64,000 nt of DNA from Mesorhizobium carmichaelinearum (GTDB lineage: Bacteria > Pseudomonadota > Alphaproteobacteria > Rhizobiales > Rhizobiaceae): NCBI RefSeq assembly GCF_900199455.1, contig NZ_FZQR01000006.1:1-64000 (forward strand), given 5' to 3'. Of this stretch, positions 55,173 through 63,984 are shown piece by piece (the stretch's first letter is position 1; the number at the start of each line of letters is the position of its first letter). A program made the translations under genes and the position numbers. The notes beneath the pieces were generated by a model. It did no database searches. It worked only from the letters and a program-made list of their open reading frames with translations, and was not told where the DNA came from.

Positions 55173-57254
55173 TCAACCGATCCGCAGCACGGCCGTATCG
55201 CAAGGATGGCGCAAAAGCTCCGACAATTCATTGTCGAGGTGCAGGATCGTTATGGATGCGCCGACCATGTCGAGCGAGGTGCAATAGTGGCCCACCCAGT
55301 TCGCCTCGATCTGGACACCCTTCGCGCTCAGCCGTTGCTCGACGCGTCGAAACAGGATGTAGAGTTCCATCAAGGGTGTCGCGCCGAACGAATTGATCAG
55401 CACAGCCACGCGGTCACCCGCCACCGGCTTCATTTCAGCGAAGATGCGGTCCATCACCCGGTCGGTGATCGCATCGGCGGTCATCATCTTTTCGCGGATG
55501 ACACCGGGTTCTCCATGGATGCCCATGCCGATCTCGATGTCGTCGGGGCCGATCTCGAAATTGTGGCGACGGGTCTGCGGCATCGAGCAGGGTTCGAGCG
55601 CGACGCCCATGGTGAAGGTCCGCGCATTGGCCTTGCGTGTTACCGCCTCGCAAGCATCGAGCGACAGGCCGCGATCGCAGGCGGCCCCGGCGATCTTGAA
55701 CATGAAGAAATTGCCGGCGACGCCGCGGCGGCCATCCCTGTCCTCCAGCGGAGACGAGGCGATATCGTCCGTCGTCACCACGGTGCGGACCTCGATGCCC
55801 TTATCCGCCGCCATCTCGGCCGCCATGTCGAAGTTCATCACGTCGCCGGCATAATTGCCGTAGACGAAAAGCACGCCCGCGCCGCCGGACGCCGCCTGGG
55901 TGCATAATAGGATCGGCCCGGGAGGCGGCGAGGAAAAGATGTTGCCCACAGCCACGGCATCGGCGAGGCCCTTGCCGACATAGCTCAGAAAACAGGGCTC
56001 GTGTCCCGAGCCGCCGCCGATCACCAGCCCGACCTTGCCGGGCCTCGGCCCGGTGCGGGCGACCAGGGCGCGATTGGAGCCCTTGATCGGCTTGGTATAG
56101 GCGGCATGGGCCTTGACCACGCCGTCGAGCATTTCCTCGACGACATCGTCGGGGTCGTTGAGGAATTTCTTGATATGGGTCCGGTAATTGCTGGGCAGTG
56201 CTATCGTGTTGTCGACCCGCGGGCGCTGCGACAGCTTCTGGTCGAGCTCGGTGACGCCGTCGGCATTGAGGATGCCGCGGCCGGTGGCGGCGTCGGTGAT
56301 CAGCACGTTGACGTAGCCGCCGCGCAGGCTGGCCAGGATCGCCGGCACCTTGTCGAAGCCGCCGGCCACCGCGATGCGCAGGCCAATGGCCTTCAGCATG
56401 TCCAGCGATATGCCGATCGTGCGGTCGTCGAGCGGGCCGGCCACCGGATTGCCCTGGCCGTCGATGAAACGGCCGGCAACGACCCCCACCGCGTTCTTGG
56501 AAAGATACTGCTGCAGCGAAACGGATTCGAAGAAGCCGCTGGTGTGGATCGTCGAATTCGGACGCAGCGACGAGATGCCGAACAGCGCCTTGTTGGCTTT
56601 GGCAAGCGCGTCGAACTGGCTCTGGATAAGCGGCTCGCGCAAAAGCATGTCGCGGACTTCGGCGGTGGACACGACCGCGGGCGCGGTGATGTTGATCAGC
56701 CGCGCCTTGACGGCACCGGCGATGGCCGAGGCGCAGAGCTCCGGCGTATAGGCAAAGTTGGCGGCCGTTCCGCCGGTCGCCTGGACGACGGTGACGTCCT
56801 GCAGGCCGGGCACCGATGCCTGCTCGCCAATCGCCAGCACCGTGCGTCCCCAGGCGACCGCAAGCGTGTCGCCGGATTTCAACAATTTGGCCAGCGCCTG
56901 CGCCGCCGCCCCGCCGAGGCGGTCGATCAGCGGCCGCGTATTGTCGTCGCTCGGCACGACCAGGCAGTCATGCAGGCCGAAATGGCGTTTGAGTTCCTGC
57001 GCGATCGACAACGAGCTCAGCCGCGACGGTTCGAGCGAGATGTTGACGATGCCGCGGGCACGGGCGTCGGCCAGATAGCTGTTCACCGTCGCCCGCGATA
57101 TGCCCATGATCTCGGCGATGTCGCCTTGCGTCATATGGTCTTCGTAGTAAAGCCAGCAGGCCCAGACATACGGATCGTCGCCGTAGCGCAGGGGGATAGG
57201 CTCGGCCGCCGCCTCGGTTCCATTCTTGCGCGCCGATGATGTCTTGCCGGTCAT
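55173..57254 (-). CDS. Fusion of a SorC-type sugar regulator with DhaK
   Basis: 693 aa from the ATG at 57254; a TTG at 57278 is possible. About 30-75 is a helix-turn-helix (MTQGDIAEIMGISRATVNSY), about 80-330 is the SorC/DeoR sugar-phosphate-binding domain (VAWGRTVLAIGEQ, GVVAGRFIDGQGNPVAGPLD) and about 345-693 is a complete DhaK (GGGSGHEPCFLSYVGKG; IGMGIHGEPG with the His that binds the ketose covalently). A single protein can thus bind operator DNA and handle the substrate of the pathway. It is followed by a DhaL gene. The fusion is recorded in some rhizobial annotations, but how it works is unproven as far as I know. Confidence 0.9.
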   Translation of the reverse strand: MTGKTSSARKNGTEAAAEPIPLRYGDDPYVWACWLYYEDHMTQGDIAEIMGISRATVNSYLADARARGIVNISLEPSRLSSLSIAQELKRHFGLHDCLVVPSDDNTRPLIDRLGGAAAQALAKLLKSGDTLAVAWGRTVLAIGEQASVPGLQDVTVVQATGGTAANFAYTPELCASAIAGAVKARLINITAPAVVSTAEVRDMLLREPLIQSQFDALAKANKALFGISSLRPNSTIHTSGFFESVSLQQYLSKNAVGVVAGRFIDGQGNPVAGPLDDRTIGISLDMLKAIGLRIAVAGGFDKVPAILASLRGGYVNVLITDAATGRGILNADGVTELDQKLSQRPRVDNTIALPSNYRTHIKKFLNDPDDVVEEMLDGVVKAHAAYTKPIKGSNRALVARTGPRPGKVGLVIGGGSGHEPCFLSYVGKGLADAVAVGNIFSSPPPGPILLCTQAASGGAGVLFVYGNYAGDVMNFDMAAEMAADKGIEVRTVVTTDDIASSPLEDRDGRRGVAGNFFMFKIAGAACDRGLSLDACEAVTRKANARTFTMGVALEPCSMPQTRRHNFEIGPDDIEIGMGIHGEPGVIREKMMTADAITDRVMDRIFAEMKPVAGDRVAVLINSFGATPLMELYILFRRVEQRLSAKGVQIEANWVGHYCTSLDMVGASITILHLDNELSELLRHPCDTAVLRIG

Positions 57255-57337
57255 GCTGCCTGGTTTCCCCGAATCCAAGATCGATCGTCAAGATGAGCGC
57301 AAACAGGCGAACTCTCAATCTTCCTGCGATCGGTCAC

Positions 57338-57443
57338 CTAAAGCAATTCCAGGAAAAGTGTGAAACGGTTTTCCGCCCGGAATTGCGCAAGAACAAAGAG
57401 TTAGAGCGGTTCGGCGGTTCCATCAGACGCTGAACCGCTCTAG
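57338..57443. repeat. GCAATTCC repeat element, shorter form
   Basis: Begins CTAAAGCAATTCCAGGAAAA, contains CCGGAATTGCGC and GAGTTAGAGCGGTTC, and ends GAACCGCTCTAG. About 106 bp, lacking the inner GGGAAAAGCGC stem of the two full copies. It lies between the fusion-regulator gene and the upstream DhaL gene, inside the operon. Confidence 0.82.
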
Positions 57444-57502
57444 CGCGCTCCCGGCTGCAATGTCAGCCGGGAGCCTTTGCTCGGGAGGAGCATAGTCATA
57501 AA

Positions 57503-58165
57503 TCAATGGCCGGCGGTCGCGGACTTCAGCAGCTTCTGCTTGGCGCCGGACGCCAGGGTTGCCAGGATCAACGCGCAGGATGTCGCGCCGGCGTCGAGGA
57601 CGCCAACCGAGCGTTCGCCGAGCCGGCTGGCGCGGCCGATCCTGGCCACGAGGTCCCTTGTGCTGTCGCGGCCCTGCTCGGCGGCGGCGGCCATCGCGTC
57701 GAGCGCGTCCGCAAACGGCTTGCCGGCGGCGTTGGCGCCGTTGAAGGCCTCGATCGCCGGCACCAGCGCGTCGAGCAGCGTCTTGTCGCCGACCTTGGCC
57801 GATCCGATCGTCTGGATGCCTTCGAGACCGCTGCCCAGCATGGCGCCGAAGGTGTCGGCGCCGATCGACGGGGAGGCTTCGATCGTTTCGGCGAATTGGG
57901 TGAACATGATGCCATAGAGCGGCCCCATGGAGCCGCCGATCTCGGTCATCAGCACGGTGCCGAGCGTATCGAAGGCCGAGGCCAGCGACATGTCGTTGCC
58001 CCTGATCCTGTCCGCCGCCATGCCGAAGCCCTTGGCCATGTTGACGCCATGGTCGCCGTCACCGATCTTGCCGTCGATCTCGCTGAGATAGGCGCGGTTT
58101 TCGATGATCCGGTCGGCGAGCGAAAGCACGATGTCGCCCGCAGAAGCATTGTCGAACTGCTGCAT
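57503..58165 (-). CDS. Dihydroxyacetone kinase DhaL subunit (first copy)
   Basis: 220 aa from the ATG at 58165 with AGGAAA upstream. The nucleotide site is DGKIGDGDHGVNMAKGFG and the second signature GGSMGPLYGIMFTQFA. The end RASRLGERSVGVLDAGATSC resembles that of the other DhaL (RAARLGERSLGHMDPGAASA). It follows DhaK in the operon with an 11-bp gap and is its natural partner. The frame is open upstream into dhaK, which is a coincidence of GC content. Confidence 0.93.
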   Translation of the reverse strand: MQQFDNASAGDIVLSLADRIIENRAYLSEIDGKIGDGDHGVNMAKGFGMAADRIRGNDMSLASAFDTLGTVLMTEIGGSMGPLYGIMFTQFAETIEASPSIGADTFGAMLGSGLEGIQTIGSAKVGDKTLLDALVPAIEAFNGANAAGKPFADALDAMAAAAEQGRDSTRDLVARIGRASRLGERSVGVLDAGATSCALILATLASGAKQKLLKSATAGH

Positions 58166-58176
58166 TTGCCTGTTTC

Positions 58177-59172
58177 CTAAAGCCTTGCGGGACAATCGAC
58201 ATCGACGTCCAGCAGCCGTTTCAGCTCGGCGTCGAGCGCCATGACGGTGAGTGTGGCGCCGACCATTTCCAGCGAGGTGAAATAGTTGCCGACATAGGTC
58301 TTGTGGATGGTGAGGCCGCGTCCGACGATCTCGGCCTCGATGGTGTCGTTGAGGATGTAGAGCTCGTTGACTGGCGTCGCGCCGAGGCCGGATACCAGCA
58401 CCACCACTTCGGTTCCGGCCGCGAGCGCATGATCGTCGAGCACGATCTTGACCATATCCCGCGCAATGTCGGCCGCAGGCTTCAGCGGCTCGACGCGCAC
58501 ACCCGGCTCGCCATGGTGACCGATGCCGACCTCCATCGTGCCCGGCTCGATCAGGAAATTCGGATGCCCGACGGCGGGCAGCGTGCAGGGACCAAGCCCG
58601 ACGCCGATCGAGCGGCAATTGTCGATCGCCCTTTGCGCCGTCGCTTGCACCGCGTCGAGGCTTGCGCCTTCCGCGGCCAGCGCACCGGCGCATTTCCACA
58701 TGAAGATCTCGCCGGCGACGCCGCGGCGCTTTTCGCGCTCGTCGGGTCCCGCCGAGCAGACGTCGTCATTGGCGACGACGGTGGCGATCTCGATGCCTTC
58801 CTTGGCGGCCAGCTTGATGGCCATCTTCACATTCATGTTGTCGCCGGCATAGTTGCCGTATAGGCAGACGACACCTTTGCCGCCATTGGCTTCGCGCGCC
58901 GCGTCGAGAAAGCTCTTGGCCGTCGGCGAGGAGAACAATTCGCCGACAGCGACCGCGTCCAGCATGTTGCGGCCGGTGTAGCCGATGAAGGCCGGCTCGT
59001 GACCGGAGCCGCCGCCGGTGATCACGCCGACCTTGCCGGGGACCGGGGCATGGCGGGCCGCGATGACGCGCGGGTTGCTGCTGCCGAGCCTGACGATGCC
59101 GGCATGCGCCTTGACGAAGCCCTTGACCGTGTCCTCGACGACCTCGTCCGGATTGTTGATGAAACGCTGCAT
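58177..59172 (-). CDS. Dihydroxyacetone kinase DhaK subunit
   Basis: 331 aa. GGGSGHEPAFIGYTGRNMLD and LYGNYAGDNMNVKMAIK are DhaK motifs, and the substrate-binding His lies in VGIGHHGEPG. It binds dihydroxyacetone or a related ketose. A neighbouring polyol dehydrogenase suggests that the substrate may be a C3-C5 ketose such as erythrulose instead. GGGAG precedes the ATG. It is followed directly by DhaL. Confidence 0.94.
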   Translation of the reverse strand: MQRFINNPDEVVEDTVKGFVKAHAGIVRLGSSNPRVIAARHAPVPGKVGVITGGGSGHEPAFIGYTGRNMLDAVAVGELFSSPTAKSFLDAAREANGGKGVVCLYGNYAGDNMNVKMAIKLAAKEGIEIATVVANDDVCSAGPDEREKRRGVAGEIFMWKCAGALAAEGASLDAVQATAQRAIDNCRSIGVGLGPCTLPAVGHPNFLIEPGTMEVGIGHHGEPGVRVEPLKPAADIARDMVKIVLDDHALAAGTEVVVLVSGLGATPVNELYILNDTIEAEIVGRGLTIHKTYVGNYFTSLEMVGATLTVMALDAELKRLLDVDVDCPARL

Positions 59173-59187
59173 GGTTGCTCCCGCCGC

Positions 59188-59958
59188 TCAGATGATGGTG
59201 TAGCCGCCGTCGACCAGAAGGTCGGCGCCGTTGATCATGTCGGCGCCGTTCGAGGCGAGGAACACGGCAGCCGCGGCGATTTCCTGCGGAAAGGCGAAGC
59301 GGCCGGTCGGGATGCGCAGCTTCAGCGCCTCGCCGCGCGGTCCGTCCCAGGCCTTCTTGCCGAGTTCGGTCAGGACTACGGTCGGCGAGATCGTATTGAC
59401 CGTGATGCCGTGCCTGCCCCATTCGGCGGCAAGCGTCTTGGACAGGCCGATGACGCCGAATTTCGAGGCGCAGTAGGCGGCGTGCTGGTCGATCGCCACC
59501 GTGCCGGCCTGCGAGGCCATATTGATGATCTTGCCACCCTTGCCGGCCTTGATCATGGCGCGCCCGGCGGCCTGGGAAATAAGGAACGTTCCCTTGAGAT
59601 TGATGGCGATGGTCTTGTCCCAGGCGTCGAGGCCGAGCTCCTCAGCGGGGGCAAGCATGACGACGCCGGCGCTGTTGACGACGATGTCGATATGGCCGAA
59701 TGCCGCTTGCGCCGCTGCAAACATCGCCGCCACGGACTGCGGATCGGACACATCGCAGACGAAGGCTTTCGCACCATTGCCGAGTTCGGCGGCTTTTGCC
59801 TGCGCAACCGCTTCATTGATATCGATCACCCCGACAATGGCGCCCTTGGCGGTGAATGCCGAGGCGATGGCGCTGCCGATGCCAGAAGCACCGCCGGTGA
59901 CCAGGGCGACCTTGCCGCCCAGCGAAAAATTGAGATCAACATCGATTGTTTCGGTCAT
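59188..59958 (-). CDS. SDR family polyol dehydrogenase (GolD/DthD-like)
   Basis: 256 aa. NAD-binding TGGASGIG (21-28), NSAG (95-98), catalytic Ser149, Tyr162 and Lys166 (YCASK), and the end GGYTII. Such SDRs beside DhaK/DhaL genes oxidise polyols (D-threitol, D-arabinitol or glycerol-like) to ketoses. The operon layout supports this, but the substrate is inferred. It lies 15 bp upstream of dhaK. Confidence 0.88.
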   Translation of the reverse strand: MTETIDVDLNFSLGGKVALVTGGASGIGSAIASAFTAKGAIVGVIDINEAVAQAKAAELGNGAKAFVCDVSDPQSVAAMFAAAQAAFGHIDIVVNSAGVVMLAPAEELGLDAWDKTIAINLKGTFLISQAAGRAMIKAGKGGKIINMASQAGTVAIDQHAAYCASKFGVIGLSKTLAAEWGRHGITVNTISPTVVLTELGKKAWDGPRGEALKLRIPTGRFAFPQEIAAAAVFLASNGADMINGADLLVDGGYTII

Positions 59959-60018
59959 GGTTCTCTTCTCGGCCTGATGGGGTGCGGGGCGGGCTGCAAA
60001 GCCCGCCCCGCTGCTGGA

Positions 60019-61005
60019 TCACTTGCGCGTCGCAAGCAGCTTGTCGACATTGTCCGCCGTCACCGGCGTCCACGGCACATTGTAGAGCTTCTCCTTGCCG
60101 TCCTTCCAAGGCATGTCCTTGTAGGTCTCCCAGATGTCGGACTGCGGCTTGTACTCGCCCTTCTTGGCATTGAGGATGGCGAGGTCGAGCGCGCCCTGCG
60201 CCTGGGCGCGCGCGTCCTGCAGGATCGAGGTCATGTCGCCGTTCTTGACGGCATGCAGCGCGTCGGTGATGCCGTCGATGCCGGCAATGGCGAAGCTCTT
60301 GACGTCAAGTTTGGCGGCCTTGATCGCCTCGATGGCGCCGAGCGCCATTTCGTCGTTCTGGCCGATCACGCCGTTGATCTGGTTCGGGTGAGCGGTGAGC
60401 CAATTTTCCATCAGCGTCTGGGCCTCGGCGCGCGACCAGTTTGCCGTCTGGTCCTCGAGCACCTTGACGTCAGGGCATTCGGCCAGCGCCTTCTTGTTGC
60501 CTTCCAGGCGCGAGATCTGCGCGGACTGGCCGACCGGACCTTCAAGGATGACGACATTGCCCTTGCAGCCGATCTTGTCGAGCACGGTCTTGGCTTCCAT
60601 GTAGCCCGAGATCGTGTCGTCCGATCCGACATAGGAGGTCAGAAGATCGGAATGGACGCGGGTGTTCGAGCCGATGACGGGAATGCCGGCGTCGGCGGCG
60701 GCTTGCACGGCGGCAGCGCCGGCGTCGACGTCGATCGGCGCGAAGATGATCGCATTGTATTTCTGCGTGACCATCGTCTTGAACTGGTCCTGCTGCACCA
60801 GCGCGTCATAGCGGCCGTCAAACACCGTCAGTTCGACCTCGCCGCTCTTGACGGCGGGATGCTCCTGCAGCGCCGCCACCCAGATCTGCATGAACTCGGC
60901 GTTCAGCCCGTAGGGCGCGGCGCCGATCTTGATCTTGTCCTGTGCCATGGCTGGCGCGGCCAAAAGCGCGGTCGCGGATGCGAGCGCGATCATCCATCTT
61001 TTCAT
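60019..61005 (-). CDS. Sugar/polyol ABC transporter substrate-binding protein
   Basis: 328 aa with a signal peptide (MKRWMIALASATALLAAPAM). Periplasmic binding protein of the ribose type (type 1 fold): VTQKYNAIIFAPIDVDAGAA, IPVIGSNTR, VIGQNDEMALGAIEAIKAA and GIDGITDALHAVK. It brings its ligand to the permease encoded upstream. GGAGG lies before the ATG. The ligand is probably the polyol metabolised by the operon. Confidence 0.94.
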   Translation of the reverse strand: MKRWMIALASATALLAAPAMAQDKIKIGAAPYGLNAEFMQIWVAALQEHPAVKSGEVELTVFDGRYDALVQQDQFKTMVTQKYNAIIFAPIDVDAGAAAVQAAADAGIPVIGSNTRVHSDLLTSYVGSDDTISGYMEAKTVLDKIGCKGNVVILEGPVGQSAQISRLEGNKKALAECPDVKVLEDQTANWSRAEAQTLMENWLTAHPNQINGVIGQNDEMALGAIEAIKAAKLDVKSFAIAGIDGITDALHAVKNGDMTSILQDARAQAQGALDLAILNAKKGEYKPQSDIWETYKDMPWKDGKEKLYNVPWTPVTADNVDKLLATRK

Positions 61006-61090
61006 TTCGTTACCTCCACCTTGAGTGAGCGACCGACATGGTTCGCCTTGCAGCGGACGCGCTGACGCGGGTCCGGTACTTGAAGGGGGC

Positions 61091-62095
61091 CTAGGCCCCG
61101 TAGTTTCGCTTCTGGTCGAGCATCACGGCGCCGACGATCAGGGCGCCCTTGAGGACCTGCTGGTAATAGGATTGGATGCCCATCAGATCGAGGCCGTTGT
61201 TCATGACGCCGATGATCAGCGCGCCGATCAGCGTGCCGGTCACCCGGCCGACGCCTCCCGACAGGCTGGTTCCGCCAATCACCACCGCGGCGATCGCATC
61301 GAGCTCATAGGCAATGCCGGCCTGGGGGAGTGCTGACCCGGTGCGGGCGCTCAGCAGCATCCCGGCGAAACCGGCAAGACCGCCGGAAATGACATAGACG
61401 AGGAACTGGATACGGGTGATGTCGATGCCCGAGGTCCTGGCGGCGTGCGGGTTGCCGCCGACGGCATAGATGTAGCGGCCAAAACGCGTCCGGTTGAGGA
61501 TCCACCACGACACGGCGAACACGACGGCAAGAATGATGACCGGCGCGGGTATGCCGAACACGTCGCCAGTGCCGATCCAGCGGAAAGCCGGCGTCAGCGC
61601 CGGAACCGGACGGCCGCCGCCATAGATCAGCGTCATGCCGCGCGCTGCAGAAAGCATGCCGAGCGTCGTCACGAAGGCCGGCACCGAGAAGCGCGACACG
61701 ATGAGGCCGGAAATCGCGCCGCAGGCAATGCCGACCAGCAGGCCGATGCCGAGGCCCAAGGCGACCGGATAGGGTGCGCCGGCAACGCCGGCGGTCGCCG
61801 AACTGGTCATGAAGCTGGCGCTGACGATCCCCGCGAGCGCGACGACGGAGCCGACCGAAAGATCGATGCCGCGGGTGAGAATGACGAAGGTCATGCCGAT
61901 CGCCAGAACACCGTTGATCGACGTCTGCAGCAGCACGTTGGAGATGTTGCCGGCCGTCAGGAAGAACTCGTTGGAGACCGACAGCACCGCCACCAGGATC
62001 AGGAAGGCAAGGAAGATGCCGTACTCCTGGATCAGCAGCCGGCGCTGCTCGGAACCGAGCCAGCCTTGCGTCGTCTTCTTGTCGCCAACCGACAT
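61091..62095 (-). CDS. Sugar/polyol ABC transporter permease (RbsC-like)
   Basis: 334 aa from the ATG at 62095, which has a perfect AAGGAG six bases upstream. An ATG at 62155 (GGAGGA upstream) would add 20 residues and overlap the ATPase gene by 32 bases. About ten membrane helices; LTRGIDLSVGSVVALAGI and GGTSLSGGVGRVTGTLIGAL are hallmarks of the ribose-type permease family. It works as a dimer with the ATPase. Confidence 0.93.
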   Translation of the reverse strand: MSVGDKKTTQGWLGSEQRRLLIQEYGIFLAFLILVAVLSVSNEFFLTAGNISNVLLQTSINGVLAIGMTFVILTRGIDLSVGSVVALAGIVSASFMTSSATAGVAGAPYPVALGLGIGLLVGIACGAISGLIVSRFSVPAFVTTLGMLSAARGMTLIYGGGRPVPALTPAFRWIGTGDVFGIPAPVIILAVVFAVSWWILNRTRFGRYIYAVGGNPHAARTSGIDITRIQFLVYVISGGLAGFAGMLLSARTGSALPQAGIAYELDAIAAVVIGGTSLSGGVGRVTGTLIGALIIGVMNNGLDLMGIQSYYQQVLKGALIVGAVMLDQKRNYGA

Positions 62096-62123
62096 TCCTG
62101 GCTCCTTTGCCGCCGAACCCTGT

Positions 62124-63605
62124 TCAGGTCGATAGATGGACGAGGGATTGCGCATCCGTTTCCTCCCGCCTGAAGATTCCGGCGCTTCTGCCGGCCCGCA
62201 TCACCATGATCCGGTCCGAAATCCCGAGAACTTCATCGATCTCGGAAGAGATCATCACCACCGTGCCGCCGGAGGCGGCGAAGTCGCAGATGATCCGGTA
62301 GATTTCACGCTTGGCGCCGACATCGACGCCACGGGTGGGCTCGTCCAGCAGCAGCACCTTCGGGTTGCGCAGGAACCATTTGCCGAGCACCACCTTCTGC
62401 TGGTTGCCGCCCGACAGGCTGGAGACCGGCATGGTGTCGCGCGCCGCCTTGATCTGAAACCGCTCCCGCATCCGGCGGCTTGCTTCCGCCTCGCGCGGCC
62501 GGTCCATGGCAAAGGCCGGGCTCATCTCGGGCAGGCTGGCCATGCAGATGTTGGCGCGCACGGAATCGGAAAGATTGAGGCCGGTGAGCTTGCGGTCCTC
62601 GGTGACCAGCGCCAGCCCGAGCGCCATCGCATCGGCCGGCTTCGCGATGGCGACCGTTTTTCCGTCGATGGCGATGGTTCCGGCCGAAGGACGATCGAGC
62701 CCGAACAGGCAATTGAAGATTTCCGTCCGTCCGGCGCCCATCAGGCCGTAAATGCCGAAGATCTCGCCCTTGCGTGCTGAGAAGGAGATGTCCTCGATCT
62801 TGTTCGGACAGGTCAGCCCGATAATTTCGAGACCGGTTTCCTCGGTCGGTGTGTTGGTCTTGACGTATTCCTCGGACAGCTCACGGCCGACGATCATCCG
62901 GATCAGGCCGGGGCGGTCGATCTCGGCTAGCGCACCGCTGCCGACATAGGAACCATCCCGGAAGACCGTGTAGGAATCGGCGACCTGGAAGATCTCCGAC
63001 AGGCGATGCGACACGTAGACGATGCCTCGGCCCTGCCTTTGCAAGCGGCCGATCGCGGCGAACAGGTGCTGCGCCTCCCGTTCGCCGATCGCCGACGTAG
63101 GCTCGTCCATGAAGATGACCTCGGCGTCGTGGCTGAGCGCCTTGGCGATCTCGACCAACTGCATCTGCGCGACCGAGAGGTTCATCATGTATTGGGTGGC
63201 TCGAATGTCGAATTCGAGGTCGTCCAGAAGTTTTTGCGCGGCGCGGTTCATGGCGCGAAAATCGATGCCGCCGAACCGTGCCTTCGGCTCGCGGCCGAGA
63301 TAGATGTTCTCGGCGACCGTCATGTGGGGAACCGGGCTCAGCTCCTGCTCGATGATGGCGATCCCGGAGGCCAGCGCGTCGGCGGGGCTGGCGAATTCCA
63401 CGTCCTTGCCACGGCGGCGGATCGAGCCGGCATCGCGCCTTTGGATTCCCATCAGGATCTTCAGGAAGGTTGACTTGCCGGCGCCATTGCCGCCGCAGAG
63501 CGCGTGAACCGTGCCGGCGCGAAGCTGAAAGCGGCCGTCGCGCAAGGCCGCGACACCACCAAAGGACTTCTTCAGCCCTTCCACTTCGAGCAGCAGCTCC
63601 ACCAT
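62124..63605 (-). CDS. Sugar/polyol ABC transporter ATP-binding protein (double ABC)
   Basis: 493 aa from the ATG at 63605 (GGGAGG upstream). Two ABC domains: first Walker A CGGNGAGKSTF, with NLSVAQMQLVEIAKAL as its signature region and VIFMDEPTSAIGE as Walker B; second with GLMGAGRTEIFNCL, LSGGNQQKVVLGKW and LLLDEPTRGVDVGAK. This is the RbsA/AraG type. It is the first gene of the operon, downstream of the twin dyad at 63680-63712. Confidence 0.95.
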   Translation of the reverse strand: MVELLLEVEGLKKSFGGVAALRDGRFQLRAGTVHALCGGNGAGKSTFLKILMGIQRRDAGSIRRRGKDVEFASPADALASGIAIIEQELSPVPHMTVAENIYLGREPKARFGGIDFRAMNRAAQKLLDDLEFDIRATQYMMNLSVAQMQLVEIAKALSHDAEVIFMDEPTSAIGEREAQHLFAAIGRLQRQGRGIVYVSHRLSEIFQVADSYTVFRDGSYVGSGALAEIDRPGLIRMIVGRELSEEYVKTNTPTEETGLEIIGLTCPNKIEDISFSARKGEIFGIYGLMGAGRTEIFNCLFGLDRPSAGTIAIDGKTVAIAKPADAMALGLALVTEDRKLTGLNLSDSVRANICMASLPEMSPAFAMDRPREAEASRRMRERFQIKAARDTMPVSSLSGGNQQKVVLGKWFLRNPKVLLLDEPTRGVDVGAKREIYRIICDFAASGGTVVMISSEIDEVLGISDRIMVMRAGRSAGIFRREETDAQSLVHLST

Positions 63606-63679
63606 CGTCCTCCCATGACTTCGGCTAATCCCTGTCGGATGCCGATCGGCACGTGATCTCCCGCTCAAATGCCGATGAT

Positions 63680-63712
63680 GACAATAGTCAAGTTGCTATC
63701 GACAAATGTCAA
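63680..63712. promoter_or_regulatory. Tandem dyads 21 bp apart upstream of the polyol operon
   Basis: GACAATAGTCAA (63680-63691) and GACAAATGTCAA (63701-63712) repeat with a period of exactly 21 bp, two turns of B-DNA. Each core is roughly dyadic (GACA..TGTC or GAC....GTC). On the minus strand TTGACA could be a -35 box, 17 bp from GACTAT. They lie 75-107 bp before the first gene, so an operator over the promoter is likely; the fusion SorC protein is the best candidate to bind it. Confidence 0.55.
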
Positions 63713-63771
63713 GCGGCGCGCGAACTTTAAAATCCTGAAGCCGGTGGCGATGTGCGGGGTTTCAAAAAACC

Positions 63772-63984
63772 GTGAAAAAACAAATGATTATTGCGCCCGC
63801 CCCGACCCGTGACTTGCTCGACGAGGCATGGCGTTCACGGAATTGTTCCGCCGGTGATCCGGGCGATTGGGTTGGAACGGCCGACCTGCGAGCCGCATTG
63901 CGGCTCGTCCGCAACGGTCGGCTGAACGGAGAGGATTTCTGCCAAAAGCAGATGGCAAGGCAGGGCGCCAGCCCGCGACGATAA
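63772..63984 (+). CDS. Possible small hypothetical protein
   Basis: Open frame of 70 codons from a GTG at 63772, or 66 from an ATG at 63784. The peptide (PAPTRDLLDEAWRSRNCSAG, ADLRAALRLVRNGRLNGEDF) has balanced charge and plausible codon use but no family I recognise, and no clear ribosome site. It is divergent from the polyol operon. Confidence 0.3.
   Translation: MKKQMIIAPAPTRDLLDEAWRSRNCSAGDPGDWVGTADLRAALRLVRNGRLNGEDFCQKQMARQGASPRR

Noticed and set aside
58999..61065. A 688-codon plus-strand frame across DhaK, SDR and the binding protein
   Set aside because: It spans three well-supported minus-strand genes and their gaps and has no recognisable domains.
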